Positions 1-8,052 of a DNA stretch of 64,000 nt are shown in pieces. Made by a program: the position numbers and the translations under genes. The notes beneath the pieces were generated by a model that was not told where the DNA came from, did not search any database, and worked only from the letters and a program-made list of their open reading frames with translations. The stretch comes from Phyllobacteriaceae bacterium (GTDB lineage: Bacteria; Pseudomonadota; Alphaproteobacteria; Rhizobiales; Rhizobiaceae): NCBI GenBank assembly GCA_024742765.1, contig JANSXT010000002.1, forward strand, positions 62,001 through 126,000, written 5' to 3'. Within the stretch, counting starts at the first letter, position 1. Every line of letters begins with the position of its first letter.

Positions 1-1
1 C

Positions 2-82
2 AGCAAGGCGGCGTATTTCCTGTTGGCGATTGCTGACGGTTCGAGCGCCAACGTCACCGGTCATGCGGAGGCCGTGGCATGA
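2..82 (+). CDS. 3' end of an upstream conjugative-element gene (partial)
   Basis: An open frame enters from the left edge and ends at TGA 80-82, leaving about 26 C-terminal residues (...YFLLAIADGSSANV...). The following gene starts inside this stop (ATGA overlap), which supports translational coupling and a real coding frame. Too little remains to name the family. Confidence 0.5.
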   Translation, partial: SKAAYFLLAIADGSSANVTGHAEAVA

Positions 83-321
83 GCGTGGCCCGTCCCTCCA
101 CCAAAATGATCGCGACCGAAGCCACCGAGGCGGGCGAGCAACATCTCGTGCCCGGCGTTGCGCCCATCACACTGGCTGACCGCCTGTCCGTGCTGGCGGC
201 GCAGCCGATGACACCGAAACGCAATCCCGCTGCCATGCAGAAGCCCTGCGATATCGGCCTGTTCGATCCGGTCGCACGCAACCAGACCGACCTAATGGAC
301 TGGCTTTCTTCGGGCGGCTGA
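79..321 (+). CDS. small hypothetical protein of the conjugative element
   Basis: An 80-residue protein whose ATG overlaps the stop of the upstream frame by four bases, a common arrangement in operons. It has no membrane segment or signal peptide. The C-terminal half (PCDIGLFDPVARNQTDLMDW) looks like a conserved tail. It lies 45 bp before the ParB-like gene in the same direction, so it is probably part of the same accessory operon of an integrative conjugative element. I do not recognise a function. Overlap with the neighbour and neighbour-like composition are the reasons for calling it real. Confidence 0.5.
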   Translation: MSVARPSTKMIATEATEAGEQHLVPGVAPITLADRLSVLAAQPMTPKRNPAAMQKPCDIGLFDPVARNQTDLMDWLSSGG

Positions 322-366
322 CCGTCGCCCGACCCTTCTCACCCGACCACAGCAAAGGAGACCATC

Positions 367-2103
367 ATGGACCTGCAACATATCCCCATCGACCAGTTGA
401 AGCTTGCCGCCGTCAATGTCCGGCACGGGCGCAAGCCGCCTGCTATCGACGACATCCTGCCGTCGATCCGCGAACGCGGCATCCTCCAGCCGCTATTGGT
501 GCGGCCCAACGGCGACGGCTTTGAGATCGTCGCGGGCCGCAGGCGCTACCATGCCGCCCAAAAGATCGCAGACGACAGCCCGGACGATACGCCCGTTCTC
601 CCGTGCGCCATCATGCAGCCGGACGACGATGCGGCGGCGCTGGAAGCCTCGCTTCTGGAAAACGTCGCTCGCGCCGATATGGACCCGATGGCGGAGTATG
701 AAGCCTTCGCGCGTCTCGTAAAGAAAGGCCGAACCGTCGCGGACATCGCCGCGATCTTTGCGATCACCGAGCAGCATGTGAAACGGTCGCTTGCTCTTGC
801 CAATCTGCTGCCCGCCATCCGCCGCCTGTTCAAGGACGACCGGATCGACGTGATTACGCTGCGCCATCTGACGCTCGCCACCAAGGCGCAGCAAACCGAG
901 TGGATGGCGCTTTGGAAGGACGCGGAAGCCCCTGTGCCGACCGGCCATCAGCTCAAGCGCTGGCTATTGGGCGGCGAGCAGATCGGCTGTGCGCAGGCCC
1001 TGTTCGACCGCGCGCTCTACACCGGTGCTATTGTGACTGATCTGTTCCGCGAGGAGGAGTATTTCGGCGACCCGGATCAGTTCTGGACGTTGCAGATGCA
1101 GGCTGTGACCGAGAAGGCCGACGCGTTGAAAGCGTCCGGCTGGACCGATGTGATCGCGCTGGAACGCGGCGCGTATTTCGCCGAATGGGACCATGAGAAG
1201 ACGCCCAAGAAGAAGGGCGGCAAGGTGTTCGTCACTGTCGGCCATCGTGGCGACGTAACCTTCCACGAGGGCTGGCTGACGCACAAGGAGGCACGTTCAA
1301 GGGAGTGCGCGGCCAAAGGCGAAAACGGTGCCGGATCATCTGATGCGCCTGCCAAGCCGGAGATCACCAAGGCAATGCAGCGTTATCTGGAACTGCATCG
1401 CCACGCACTGGTCCGCGCCGATCTTTTGGCCCAACCCGGCATCGCGCTGCGTCTGACCGTCGCCCACATGATCGCCGGATCGGCGCTCTGGTCGATCCGG
1501 CCGGACGATCAGCGCGCCCCGAAGCCGGAGATCGAAGCCTCGGTGATGGCCAGCCCCGCGCAGGCCGCTTTCGATGCCGAACGTAAGGCCATACTCGCGC
1601 TTCTGGGCATGGATGAGGACCGCGCGGAACTGGTCCGGCACAATGGTGACGACTATCGTACGGCCAGCGTCTTCGCGAGGCTTTTGGACCTGTCCGACGA
1701 CGATGTGTTGCGCATCCTGACCGTCGCGATGGCCGAAACCTTGCAGTCGGGATCGTGCTTGGTCGAAGCGCTCGGCGTCCATTTTGGCACGACAGCGAAA
1801 GGCCGCTGGGAGGCGGACGATGTGTTTCTCGACCTGATCAAGGACAAGACGACCATCAATGCGGTGCTGGCCGATGTGGCGGGCAAGACCGTTGCCGAGG
1901 CCAATGCGGGCGAGACCGGCAAGACCCAGAAGCGCATCATCGCGGATGTTCTGCGCGGCGAAAACGGGCGCGCCAAACGCGATGACTGGACGCCGAATTG
2001 GCTGGCCTTCCCGTTCTCCGGCCATACCGATGTACCGGTGGAGACGACGAGCATCGGCTGCGATTGGGGCCGGGTCGCGTCCCTGTTCGCCCCGGACGCA
2101 TAA
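367..2103 (+). CDS. ParB/RepB/Spo0J-family nuclease/partition-like protein
   Basis: A 578-residue protein with a recognisable N-terminal ParB core: a ParB/sulfiredoxin-like fold at about residues 1-95 with the AGRRRYHAA box at 56-64, a second box (LLENVARADMDPMAEYEAF) near 96-114, and a predicted helix-turn-helix at about 120-150. The roughly 400-residue C-terminal extension is far longer than in chromosomal ParB. It resembles the long ParB-like proteins of alphaproteobacterial plasmids and conjugative elements, where they are thought to act on DNA in maintenance or transfer control. The start follows an AGGAG box about 9 bp upstream. No ParA partner is visible in the window, so a role in classical partition is not shown. 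Confidence 0.85.
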   Translation: MDLQHIPIDQLKLAAVNVRHGRKPPAIDDILPSIRERGILQPLLVRPNGDGFEIVAGRRRYHAAQKIADDSPDDTPVLPCAIMQPDDDAAALEASLLENVARADMDPMAEYEAFARLVKKGRTVADIAAIFAITEQHVKRSLALANLLPAIRRLFKDDRIDVITLRHLTLATKAQQTEWMALWKDAEAPVPTGHQLKRWLLGGEQIGCAQALFDRALYTGAIVTDLFREEEYFGDPDQFWTLQMQAVTEKADALKASGWTDVIALERGAYFAEWDHEKTPKKKGGKVFVTVGHRGDVTFHEGWLTHKEARSRECAAKGENGAGSSDAPAKPEITKAMQRYLELHRHALVRADLLAQPGIALRLTVAHMIAGSALWSIRPDDQRAPKPEIEASVMASPAQAAFDAERKAILALLGMDEDRAELVRHNGDDYRTASVFARLLDLSDDDVLRILTVAMAETLQSGSCLVEALGVHFGTTAKGRWEADDVFLDLIKDKTTINAVLADVAGKTVAEANAGETGKTQKRIIADVLRGENGRAKRDDWTPNWLAFPFSGHTDVPVETTSIGCDWGRVASLFAPDA

Positions 2104-2444
2104 CGCCCTCACCACACGGGCCGGTGTCCGTTGCGGCATCGGTCCCTGCCTTTCCGTTGCATCGGAACACGCCCGTTCCCTGCCTTCCCGTGGCGAGACG
2201 GGACCTTTGACGGTCGGGCGCAATCGCGTCGTCTGCGGATTTTTCCCCGCCCGCCTTCCCCGGCTCACGGCCGGGGTTCGGCGGGCTTCCTCGCGCCCGG
2301 CTGCGCCTCTCAAAAATCCGCGCCGCCACGATCCTTCACGGCTGTTGCGGGCCTGCGGCTGCGCCCGCCCGTCCGTCAGGTCTGATCCGTTCGCCGTCAG
2401 GCAGGGAGACGGTCTCCCGCCGCAAACAGGAAAGGAACAGACCC
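2104..2444. other. GC-rich intergenic region with strong hairpin
   Basis: 341 bp between the ParB-like and DUF736 genes with no convincing coding frame. It contains a two-part hairpin at 2249-2286: outer arms GCCCGCC / GGCGGGC and inner arms CCCCGGC / GCCGGGG around a 5-nt loop. It could terminate the ParB transcript or structure the leader of the DUF736 gene. No U-run follows it, so simple intrinsic termination is not certain. Confidence 0.6.
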
Positions 2445-2768
2445 ATGGCCGCAATCGGATATGTCACCAAGCTCGAGGACGGACGCTACAAGGGCGAACT
2501 GAAGACGCTCACCATTCGCGCCGAAATCATTCTCGTCCCCAATGGCGACAAGAGCGCCGAGAACCATCCGGACTACCGCGTCTTCGCCGAAGGCATCGAA
2601 GTCGGCGCCGCCTGGATCCGCACCGCCGAGACCTCCGGCAACGAATACGTTTCGGTCTCGATCGCCGCACCGGAGTTCGGCCCGCGCAAGCTCTACGCCA
2701 ATCTCGGCCGAGCCGCCGGACAGGATGACGACAGCGTCTTCGCCCTGATCTGGAACCCGCGTGACTGA
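2445..2768 (+). CDS. DUF736 family protein
   Basis: A 107-residue protein matching the DUF736 pattern: it opens with IGYVTKLEDGRYKGELKTL, the mid-part has YRVFAEGIEVGAAW, and it ends with LYANLGRAAGQDDDSVFALIWNP. The family is small, cytoplasmic and of unknown biochemical function. It is a marker of alphaproteobacterial conjugative plasmids and ICEs, where it sits between ParB-like genes and relaxase genes, exactly as here. An AAGGAA ribosome-binding site precedes the ATG. Length is normal for the family. Confidence 0.9.
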   Translation: MAAIGYVTKLEDGRYKGELKTLTIRAEIILVPNGDKSAENHPDYRVFAEGIEVGAAWIRTAETSGNEYVSVSIAAPEFGPRKLYANLGRAAGQDDDSVFALIWNPRD

Positions 2769-2863
2769 TTGCCGCTCATTCCAACAAACGCCTTCGCACC
2801 GAAAAGTGCGGAGGCTTATCGACCAAGAATTGGAACAGTCTTGTTGGATATATCGGCGATTCT

Positions 2864-3739
2864 ATGCTTTGTTCGACTTTCAAGAAGAGGCTCTGGGGGC
2901 ATCGAGCTGGAGCCGCGCCGGTGTCCCAACGCCGCGATTTCGAGAGTTTCTTTCGCGCACGCGCGGCCGACTATGCGCGCACGGATACGTTCGACGACAG
3001 CGACTGGGCCTGGGAACATCTGCGGCGCGATCCGACTTACCGACGCGACTATGTGGCCAGCCGCGCGCGGCTTTCGAAGACCATGACCCACGTCTCCGGC
3101 ACGCGCATTCATCGGCTTCGTGGATGTCAGCACAAGGCTGCCAAATGGGGCCTGATCTGCCTCGCCGATCCGTCGAAGAGCGCGCGCGATGCGCCGGTCT
3201 TTTGGGCGAAACGGTCGCCGAAACTGCGCGTCGAGGCCACGGCACGACGCGTGACCGAGGACGACGAACTGGCTGATATTCATCTAGATAAGCGCAGCTT
3301 CATCGCCGCGACCCTCGACGGCTTCGCCGGTCAAATCGCTCTGGTTCGTGTTGCCGATGGTACGCTCAATCTGGTGATCGAAGGGACCAATATCGTTCTT
3401 GTACCGGTCCGATTGCGGTTCCGTATCGACGGATTCGCGGCGCTGTCCGAGCGCGTCAAAGCCTTGCAGGCACTGAACGCAGCGCGCCGAAACACCGCGC
3501 AAACGGCACGAAAATCGCCCCGGCCACGCGATCAAACCTTGCGCAAACGCGGCCTTGTCGCGCTCGATTGCACGCTTCTCGGCGGCTCGCTGCAGGACAC
3601 CGCCAAGGTGTTCCGGGTGCTCGGCATGACGCGGCTGACATGGTCGGCAAGCGGTGACGAGGCGCTCAAGAAACAGGTCTGGCGTGCCCGCAATGCCGGT
3701 CTGAAACTGATGCGCGGCGGCTACCGCAAGCTGCTCTGA
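2864..3739 (+). CDS. DUF2285 / transcriptional-regulator-like domain protein
   Basis: Up to 291 residues. The N-terminal third has the short 'WAWEHLRRDPTYRRDY' signature of the regulator-like domain that precedes DUF2285. The middle and C-terminal parts (about residues 130-290) match DUF2285, a family found almost only in conjugative elements, often beside DUF736 and an excisionase-like HTH gene. A role in controlling element genes is inferred from this repeated context. The start is uncertain: the ATG gives an odd Lys/Arg-rich leader, and the GTG at 2921 (VSQRRD) is a plausible alternative. The last residues GGYRKLL are typical of the family end. Confidence 0.8.
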   Translation: MLCSTFKKRLWGHRAGAAPVSQRRDFESFFRARAADYARTDTFDDSDWAWEHLRRDPTYRRDYVASRARLSKTMTHVSGTRIHRLRGCQHKAAKWGLICLADPSKSARDAPVFWAKRSPKLRVEATARRVTEDDELADIHLDKRSFIAATLDGFAGQIALVRVADGTLNLVIEGTNIVLVPVRLRFRIDGFAALSERVKALQALNAARRNTAQTARKSPRPRDQTLRKRGLVALDCTLLGGSLQDTAKVFRVLGMTRLTWSASGDEALKKQVWRARNAGLKLMRGGYRKLL

Positions 3740-3853
3740 GCGTCGCTGGTGACGATTGGGCGCAGCCGGAATTCGTCACTCCCGATCATCGACATCCACG
3801 GCCATCGTTCGTCCGCACATGCCGTCGCACGGCACGAAGCGGAAGGAAACGCG

Positions 3854-4078
3854 ATGACCGACGATCCCGAAAAGCCGGCCCGGCCGGTCTATCTCGACAG
3901 CAAACAGGCCGCCCAATATCTCGGCCTCAAACCCAACACGCTCGCCAAGATGCGGATCTATGGCAATGGGCCGGTCTACCGTAAACACGGCTTCCGTGTG
4001 TTCTATGCGCAGGCCGATCTGGATGCCTGGTCGGACCGGTCAAGCCGTCAATCGACATCTGAACAGCCCGATGAGTGA
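3854..4078 (+). CDS. helix-turn-helix excisionase-like DNA-binding protein
   Basis: A 74-residue protein. Residues about 12-60 form a MerR/AlpA-type winged helix-turn-helix of the HTH_17 class (LDSKQAAQYLGLKPNTLAKMR...GPVYRK...FYAQADLDAW). Such proteins act as excisionases or local regulators in integrated elements. The start is taken at the ATG after GGAAGGAAA, a good ribosome-binding site; a longer in-frame start at 3749 lacks one. Its stop overlaps the start of the TraF-like peptidase gene by 8 bp, so the two are probably co-transcribed. Confidence 0.82.
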   Translation: MTDDPEKPARPVYLDSKQAAQYLGLKPNTLAKMRIYGNGPVYRKHGFRVFYAQADLDAWSDRSSRQSTSEQPDE

Positions 4079-4607
4079 GCGCCGAAAACGCCGACTGAGC
4101 GCCCATGCGCTGGGCAACTGGACGGCGTTGGGCGCGCTGTTGGTCGGGGTATCGGCGGCGGATATCGCGCCGACAAAGCTGATCTGGAACGCGTCGGACA
4201 GCCTGCCGGTCGGCCTCTATTGGGTCCGAAACCGCTCCGCGCAACGCGGCAATCTGGTGCTGGTTAGGCTGCCCAAAAATGCCGGCGCGTTCGCCGCCGA
4301 CCGCCGCATTCTGCCCGCCGACACACCCGCCCTGAAGCGTGTCGCCGCGCTGAAAGGCGATCGCGTCTGTCGGTTTGGGCAGGCGGTTTCGGTGAATGGC
4401 GAGCCGGTGGCGCGAGCCCGATGGAGCGATGGGTTGGGTCGTCGGATGCCGGTTTGGAGCGGCTGCCGCGTACTCACAGGGGACGAGGTGTTCCTGCTCA
4501 CCGATCACCCCAGAAGCTTCGACGGCCGGTATTTCGGGGTCACGCAATCGAACCGAGTTATCGGTGCAGCGCTGCCGCTTTGGACGTTCAGTTCGTCCGC
4601 GCGGTGA
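4071..4607 (+). CDS. traF: conjugative transfer signal peptidase TraF-like (S26)
   Basis: 178 residues. An N-terminal membrane anchor (about residues 12-32) is followed by the S26 motif WNASDSLPVGLYW with the nucleophilic serine. The lysine region LKRVAALKGDRVC and the late SFDGRYFG box complete the S26C/TraF signature. TraF peptidases process pilin or other transfer proteins at the inner membrane. The ATG at 4071 was chosen because it overlaps the previous stop and gives the usual family length. In intact elements mating-pair genes lie further downstream, but none is found here. Confidence 0.88.
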   Translation: MSERRKRRLSAHALGNWTALGALLVGVSAADIAPTKLIWNASDSLPVGLYWVRNRSAQRGNLVLVRLPKNAGAFAADRRILPADTPALKRVAALKGDRVCRFGQAVSVNGEPVARARWSDGLGRRMPVWSGCRVLTGDEVFLLTDHPRSFDGRYFGVTQSNRVIGAALPLWTFSSSAR

Positions 4608-4847
4608 TGGCTGGATATGGACTTGGGCTGATGGGGAGACGGGTTGGTGGAGGGCAAGATAAAAGCACTGACACGGGATCGACTGAAGCCATTGATGCGA
4701 TGGCATCTTTTTGGTGCCAATGCCACTCCGATGGTGCCACTTGCGACCCAAGCGTCTGGTCTACTGCGATGTTTCTGACACCGTCTTTTCGACCTTCCGT
4801 GGCCATCCCATGTCTCGGTTTCCCAACAACCGGAGACGCCGCGACCG

Positions 4848-6548
4848 ATGGCCAAGGATGAGTTCACACCTAGGCTGGGCCGTATGCGGTCCACATCGGC
4901 TGCCAAGCCGCGCCGCTATCTTGGCCGAGTGGTGCGCGCCATCAGCCGTAGCTCGCCCGGATTATCACGCGGCTCGTCCTGGACGGGCAGCCGCAACGGT
5001 CGCGGCTATGCGTCCAGCGCCAGCATGCACGCGTTCCAGCCCGGCCGGCGACGCGTCATCGTCAAGGCGCGGATCGTTCGGTTTCGGAACGGTGACTTGG
5101 GCGCCGCCCGTGCCCACCTCAAATACATCAAGCGTGACGGGGTCACGCGCGAGAGCGAGCGTGGAGAGCTTTACGGTCCCGACAGCGACCACGTCGACGC
5201 GCGCGAGTCTCTGGAGCCGGCCAAGGAGGATCGGCATCAGTTCCGGCTGATCGTCGCGCCGGAAGACGGTGCTCAACTCGGCGACCTGAAACCCTTCATC
5301 CGTGACCTGATGGCTCAGGTCGAAACCGATCTGGGCACGAAGCTCGATTGGGTGGCGGTCGATCATTTCAATACCGGTCATCCGCACACCCATATCGTCA
5401 TCCGAGGCCGGGATGATTGCGGCGGCGATCTTGTCATCGCGCGCGACTACATGGCGCACGGTTTCCGGACTCGTTCTAGCGATCTTGTGACGCTGGAGCT
5501 CGGCCCGGAGACGGCAGACGAACTACAGCGTAAGCTGGCGTGCGAGGTGGATGCGGAACGGTTCACACGGATTGATCACGCGCTGTTGCGCGATGCGAAC
5601 GGCGGGATCCTGTCGATTGCGGGCGCGCAGCGTGAAGACGACGCCCGGTTTCGCGCATTGCGCATGGGTCGGCTGCGCAAACTTGAACGCATGGGTCTGG
5701 CGAGCGAACTGAAGGCTGGCGTCTGGCGGATCGCCGACCGAGCCGAAATCGTTCTGCGTGAACACGGTCAGCGCAATGACATCATCAAGACGATGCAACG
5801 TTGCCTGAAAGAAGCGAACATCGAACGCGACGGGCGTCTGTTCAACATCTTCAAGGCGGACGACCAGAGTGCGCGCATCACCGGGAAGGTCGTCAGCCTG
5901 GGTTTGAGCGATGAAATGAGCCGGGCGCAGTTCGTGATCATCGATGGAGTCGACGGCAAATTGCACTATGCCGAAGTGGGTCGACTGAATCCGAGCGGTC
6001 CGCTGCGCACGGGCTTGCTCGTGACATTGTGCGGCCAAAGCGCAAGTGTCGAATCACCGTACCGAAATCACGCGCGCCTGTACGTCGAATCCCACGCGCC
6101 TCTCGAACAACTGCCTACGGCCGTTGGAGCGACGTGGTTGGACCGGCGGTTGCTCGCTGACCGACCAATGAATCCGGTGGATCAGGGGTTCGGCGCCGAG
6201 GTGACAAGCGCGTTGCGGCAGCGGCAAGGCTGGCTTGTCGATAACGGCCACATGTCCCAACGGGGAGGTCAGTTGGTCGCCAAGCGTCGGCTGCTGGAAA
6301 CCTTGACCAGAAATGACGTCGCCTTGGCTGGCAAGCGTCTCGGAAAGGAATTTGGGCGATCGTTTCGGGAGGAGACGGATTTCGATTGGAAGAGCGCGAG
6401 GTCAGCGGGATCGATCCGCCTTGCGTCGGGACGCTTTGCAATCGTTCAAAAGGGCAAGGAGTTCACGCTCGTACCTTGGCGGCAAGCGATGAGAATGAGG
6501 AGGAGCGGCGGCATTGGTATCGATGCCAAGAAGGCGGTTTCGAGATAA
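4848..6548 (+). CDS. DUF3363-type relaxase / mobilisation nuclease
   Basis: 566 residues. The basic N-terminus (1-75) is followed by a VirD2-like relaxase core with a three-histidine metal motif, DHFNTGHPHTHIVIRG (H173, H178, H180, H182). The remainder (about 200-566) matches the DUF3363 extension. The enzyme should nick the transfer origin and lead the strand into the recipient. The candidate catalytic tyrosines (for example Y93 in HLKYIKRDG) are upstream of the histidine motif, as expected. The next gene is normally the VirD4/TraG coupling protein, and here that gene is missing. The oriT is not identified; the 240-bp gap at 4608-4847 is a reasonable place to look. Confidence 0.9.
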   Translation: MAKDEFTPRLGRMRSTSAAKPRRYLGRVVRAISRSSPGLSRGSSWTGSRNGRGYASSASMHAFQPGRRRVIVKARIVRFRNGDLGAARAHLKYIKRDGVTRESERGELYGPDSDHVDARESLEPAKEDRHQFRLIVAPEDGAQLGDLKPFIRDLMAQVETDLGTKLDWVAVDHFNTGHPHTHIVIRGRDDCGGDLVIARDYMAHGFRTRSSDLVTLELGPETADELQRKLACEVDAERFTRIDHALLRDANGGILSIAGAQREDDARFRALRMGRLRKLERMGLASELKAGVWRIADRAEIVLREHGQRNDIIKTMQRCLKEANIERDGRLFNIFKADDQSARITGKVVSLGLSDEMSRAQFVIIDGVDGKLHYAEVGRLNPSGPLRTGLLVTLCGQSASVESPYRNHARLYVESHAPLEQLPTAVGATWLDRRLLADRPMNPVDQGFGAEVTSALRQRQGWLVDNGHMSQRGGQLVAKRRLLETLTRNDVALAGKRLGKEFGRSFREETDFDWKSARSAGSIRLASGRFAIVQKGKEFTLVPWRQAMRMRRSGGIGIDAKKAVSR

Positions 6549-7620
6549 CCCTGAAATGAACTGACGCAGCGATTTGCCGCCAAAATTCTTGTTCTAGATG
6601 TTTGATTTGCAGTTTCTGCGGGACCTACCTGTGCTCGAGTTGGTGCCCGTCAAGGGAACTGGGTGAGTTATGGGAGCGGAAACCGCATACAGCCTCGACC
6701 GAAGCGATCCCGCAGTGTTGGGGCACTTCGAGACATGGACAACGCTTTTTTTGCGAGGTTTGCCCGGGCGGGTGACAGTACGTCGGACATCGACGCAGCG
6801 ATCAAGTTTCACTCCATGGCGCCCCACTCGATCGTCTTGCTCGTCGATCAGTTGTGTATCCCGCTTCCCTCCGGCCGCTGCACGCCCAGCCCACATTGAT
6901 CTCGGATGGTGCGTTCCGGTTTGTAACTGGCAGCGATAAGGCCGGCATCTCTGGATATCTGGGAGAGCGTACCTCTGGAATCGACGCCGCCCGCACGGAC
7001 GTGATCAAGTCCATCGAGTCCGGCACGCTCGACGAGGACACGCCGAACCCGGCGCTCGAGACGCTCCAAGACCTCACAAATGACATGCAGTCGGTCGGTC
7101 TGATCTCGCATACCGAACAGGTGAAATCCATGATCACTTGGGGGGGGGTGATGTCCGGGCTACCCCGTCGGGCTCCCACATTCGCCCTCGTCTCAACACG
7201 GCCTAACCCACAAGGAGGACGCATGCCCTATTCGACCAATTGGAAAGTCCGGTACGCTTGGACCAAAGCGCCCCCCATCAAAGGTAAGACGCCAATTTCT
7301 ATAGTCGCGACTACCACGGCAACGTCATCTACAAACCCGCCTATGGACTGAACAGCCCGATGGCCTAGCAAGTCGACCATACCTGACCGAGTTCAAAAGG
7401 TGGCTCAGATGCGCGAAGAAACCGTCCAGCACTGCAAACTGGTGCCGACAAGCGCAAGTCGAACAAGTTACTGTGAAGGACGAAGAGCATTGGCTCCACC
7501 AAACGGCGCTGCTGAGGGTCTATTGGTGTGCCGACAAAACTGTCAAATATCCCAAAACCCCTCACCGACCGACTTGAAACAGCATGTCCGCGCGCCATAG
7601 GCGCGGCCAACGAATCTCCC
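6549..7620. other. decayed region after the relaxase
   Basis: About 1.07 kb with only short broken frames. The most protein-like piece is a plus-strand stretch at about 6900-7135 (RFVTGSDKAGISGYLGERTS ... GTLDEDTPNPALETLQDLTN), followed by short fragments near 7223-7350 and 7380-7575 in different frames. I recognise no family in any of them. The most likely reading is the debris of genes lost when the element was truncated. Confidence 0.5.
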
Positions 7621-7680
7621 GACACCTCGCATAGAGTTCAGTTGTTGCAATGCTCGCATGCGTGAGTAGGCGCCGAACTA
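7618..7680 (-). pseudogene. tyrosine recombinase C-terminal remnant
   Basis: On the minus strand this reads LVRRLLTHASIATTELYAR, the C-terminal active-site block (second conserved His and the nucleophilic Tyr) of a XerC/D-type recombinase. It is clearly related, also at DNA level, to 27043-27092 inside the intact recombinase gene. The remnant is cut off immediately upstream by the end of the MITE-like element at 7678 and loses homology downstream. Confidence 0.8.
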
Positions 7681-7952
7681 GGGTCAGGACTCATTAACAT
7701 GATTGAAATGGCGTCCGATTTGGCAAGCCATACAAGGAAAAATGGGCAGAGCGGGGGGGGGTTGTTCCCCCGGTCGAGGGCTTTGACGCTGTAGGGCGCC
7801 GCCAGATCGGAGCTCCTTCGGATCGGGCACTTTTGAGCGGACTGCGTCGTTGCAATCCCTTGAAAGTCGTAAGACTTCCTGCGGGATTGCTCCTAGCAAC
7901 CGCAACAACTCACTCCGGCCATTTCAACCGAATCAATGGGTCCTAACCCTAG
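7678..7952. mobile_element. MITE-like IS derivative with 35-bp imperfect inverted ends
   Basis: The left end 7678-7712 and right end 7918-7952 are inverted copies matching at 28 of 35 positions by my hand alignment. Both start with CTAGGGT and run into TTGAAATGGC. The ends are bordered by CTAG, which may be the target duplication. The 205-bp interior has no transposase frame, so the piece looks like a non-autonomous derivative of an IS (IS5-like by the CTAG target, an inference). It interrupts a recombinase remnant. Confidence 0.7.
7852..7890. repeat. hairpin inside the MITE-like element
   Basis: Outer arms GCAATCCC and GGGATTGC are perfect complements. Between them AAGTC / GACTT form an inner stem with a GTAA loop. 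It may be part of the element's own structure or a terminator for leftward or rightward transcription. Confidence 0.65.
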
Positions 7953-8052
7953 GCAGAAGATGATCCGCCTTGCCATTCCAGATCGAGCATTTATAGATTC
8001 GATAGCATAGCATCGACCGCTCAACGCGTCATGAGGGAGTGATAGCCCTAGT

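Noticed and set aside
1336-2454. Long minus-strand open frame across the ParB-like gene
   Set aside because: It is the antisense shadow of a GC-rich coding region; Arg/Gly/Pro-rich translation with no motif, while the plus strand has clear ParB boxes.
7751-7771. G-run/C-run stretch (GGGGGGGGG...CCCCC)
   Set aside because: A short homopolymer hairpin within the MITE-like element; may be a slippage product and carries no separate signal.
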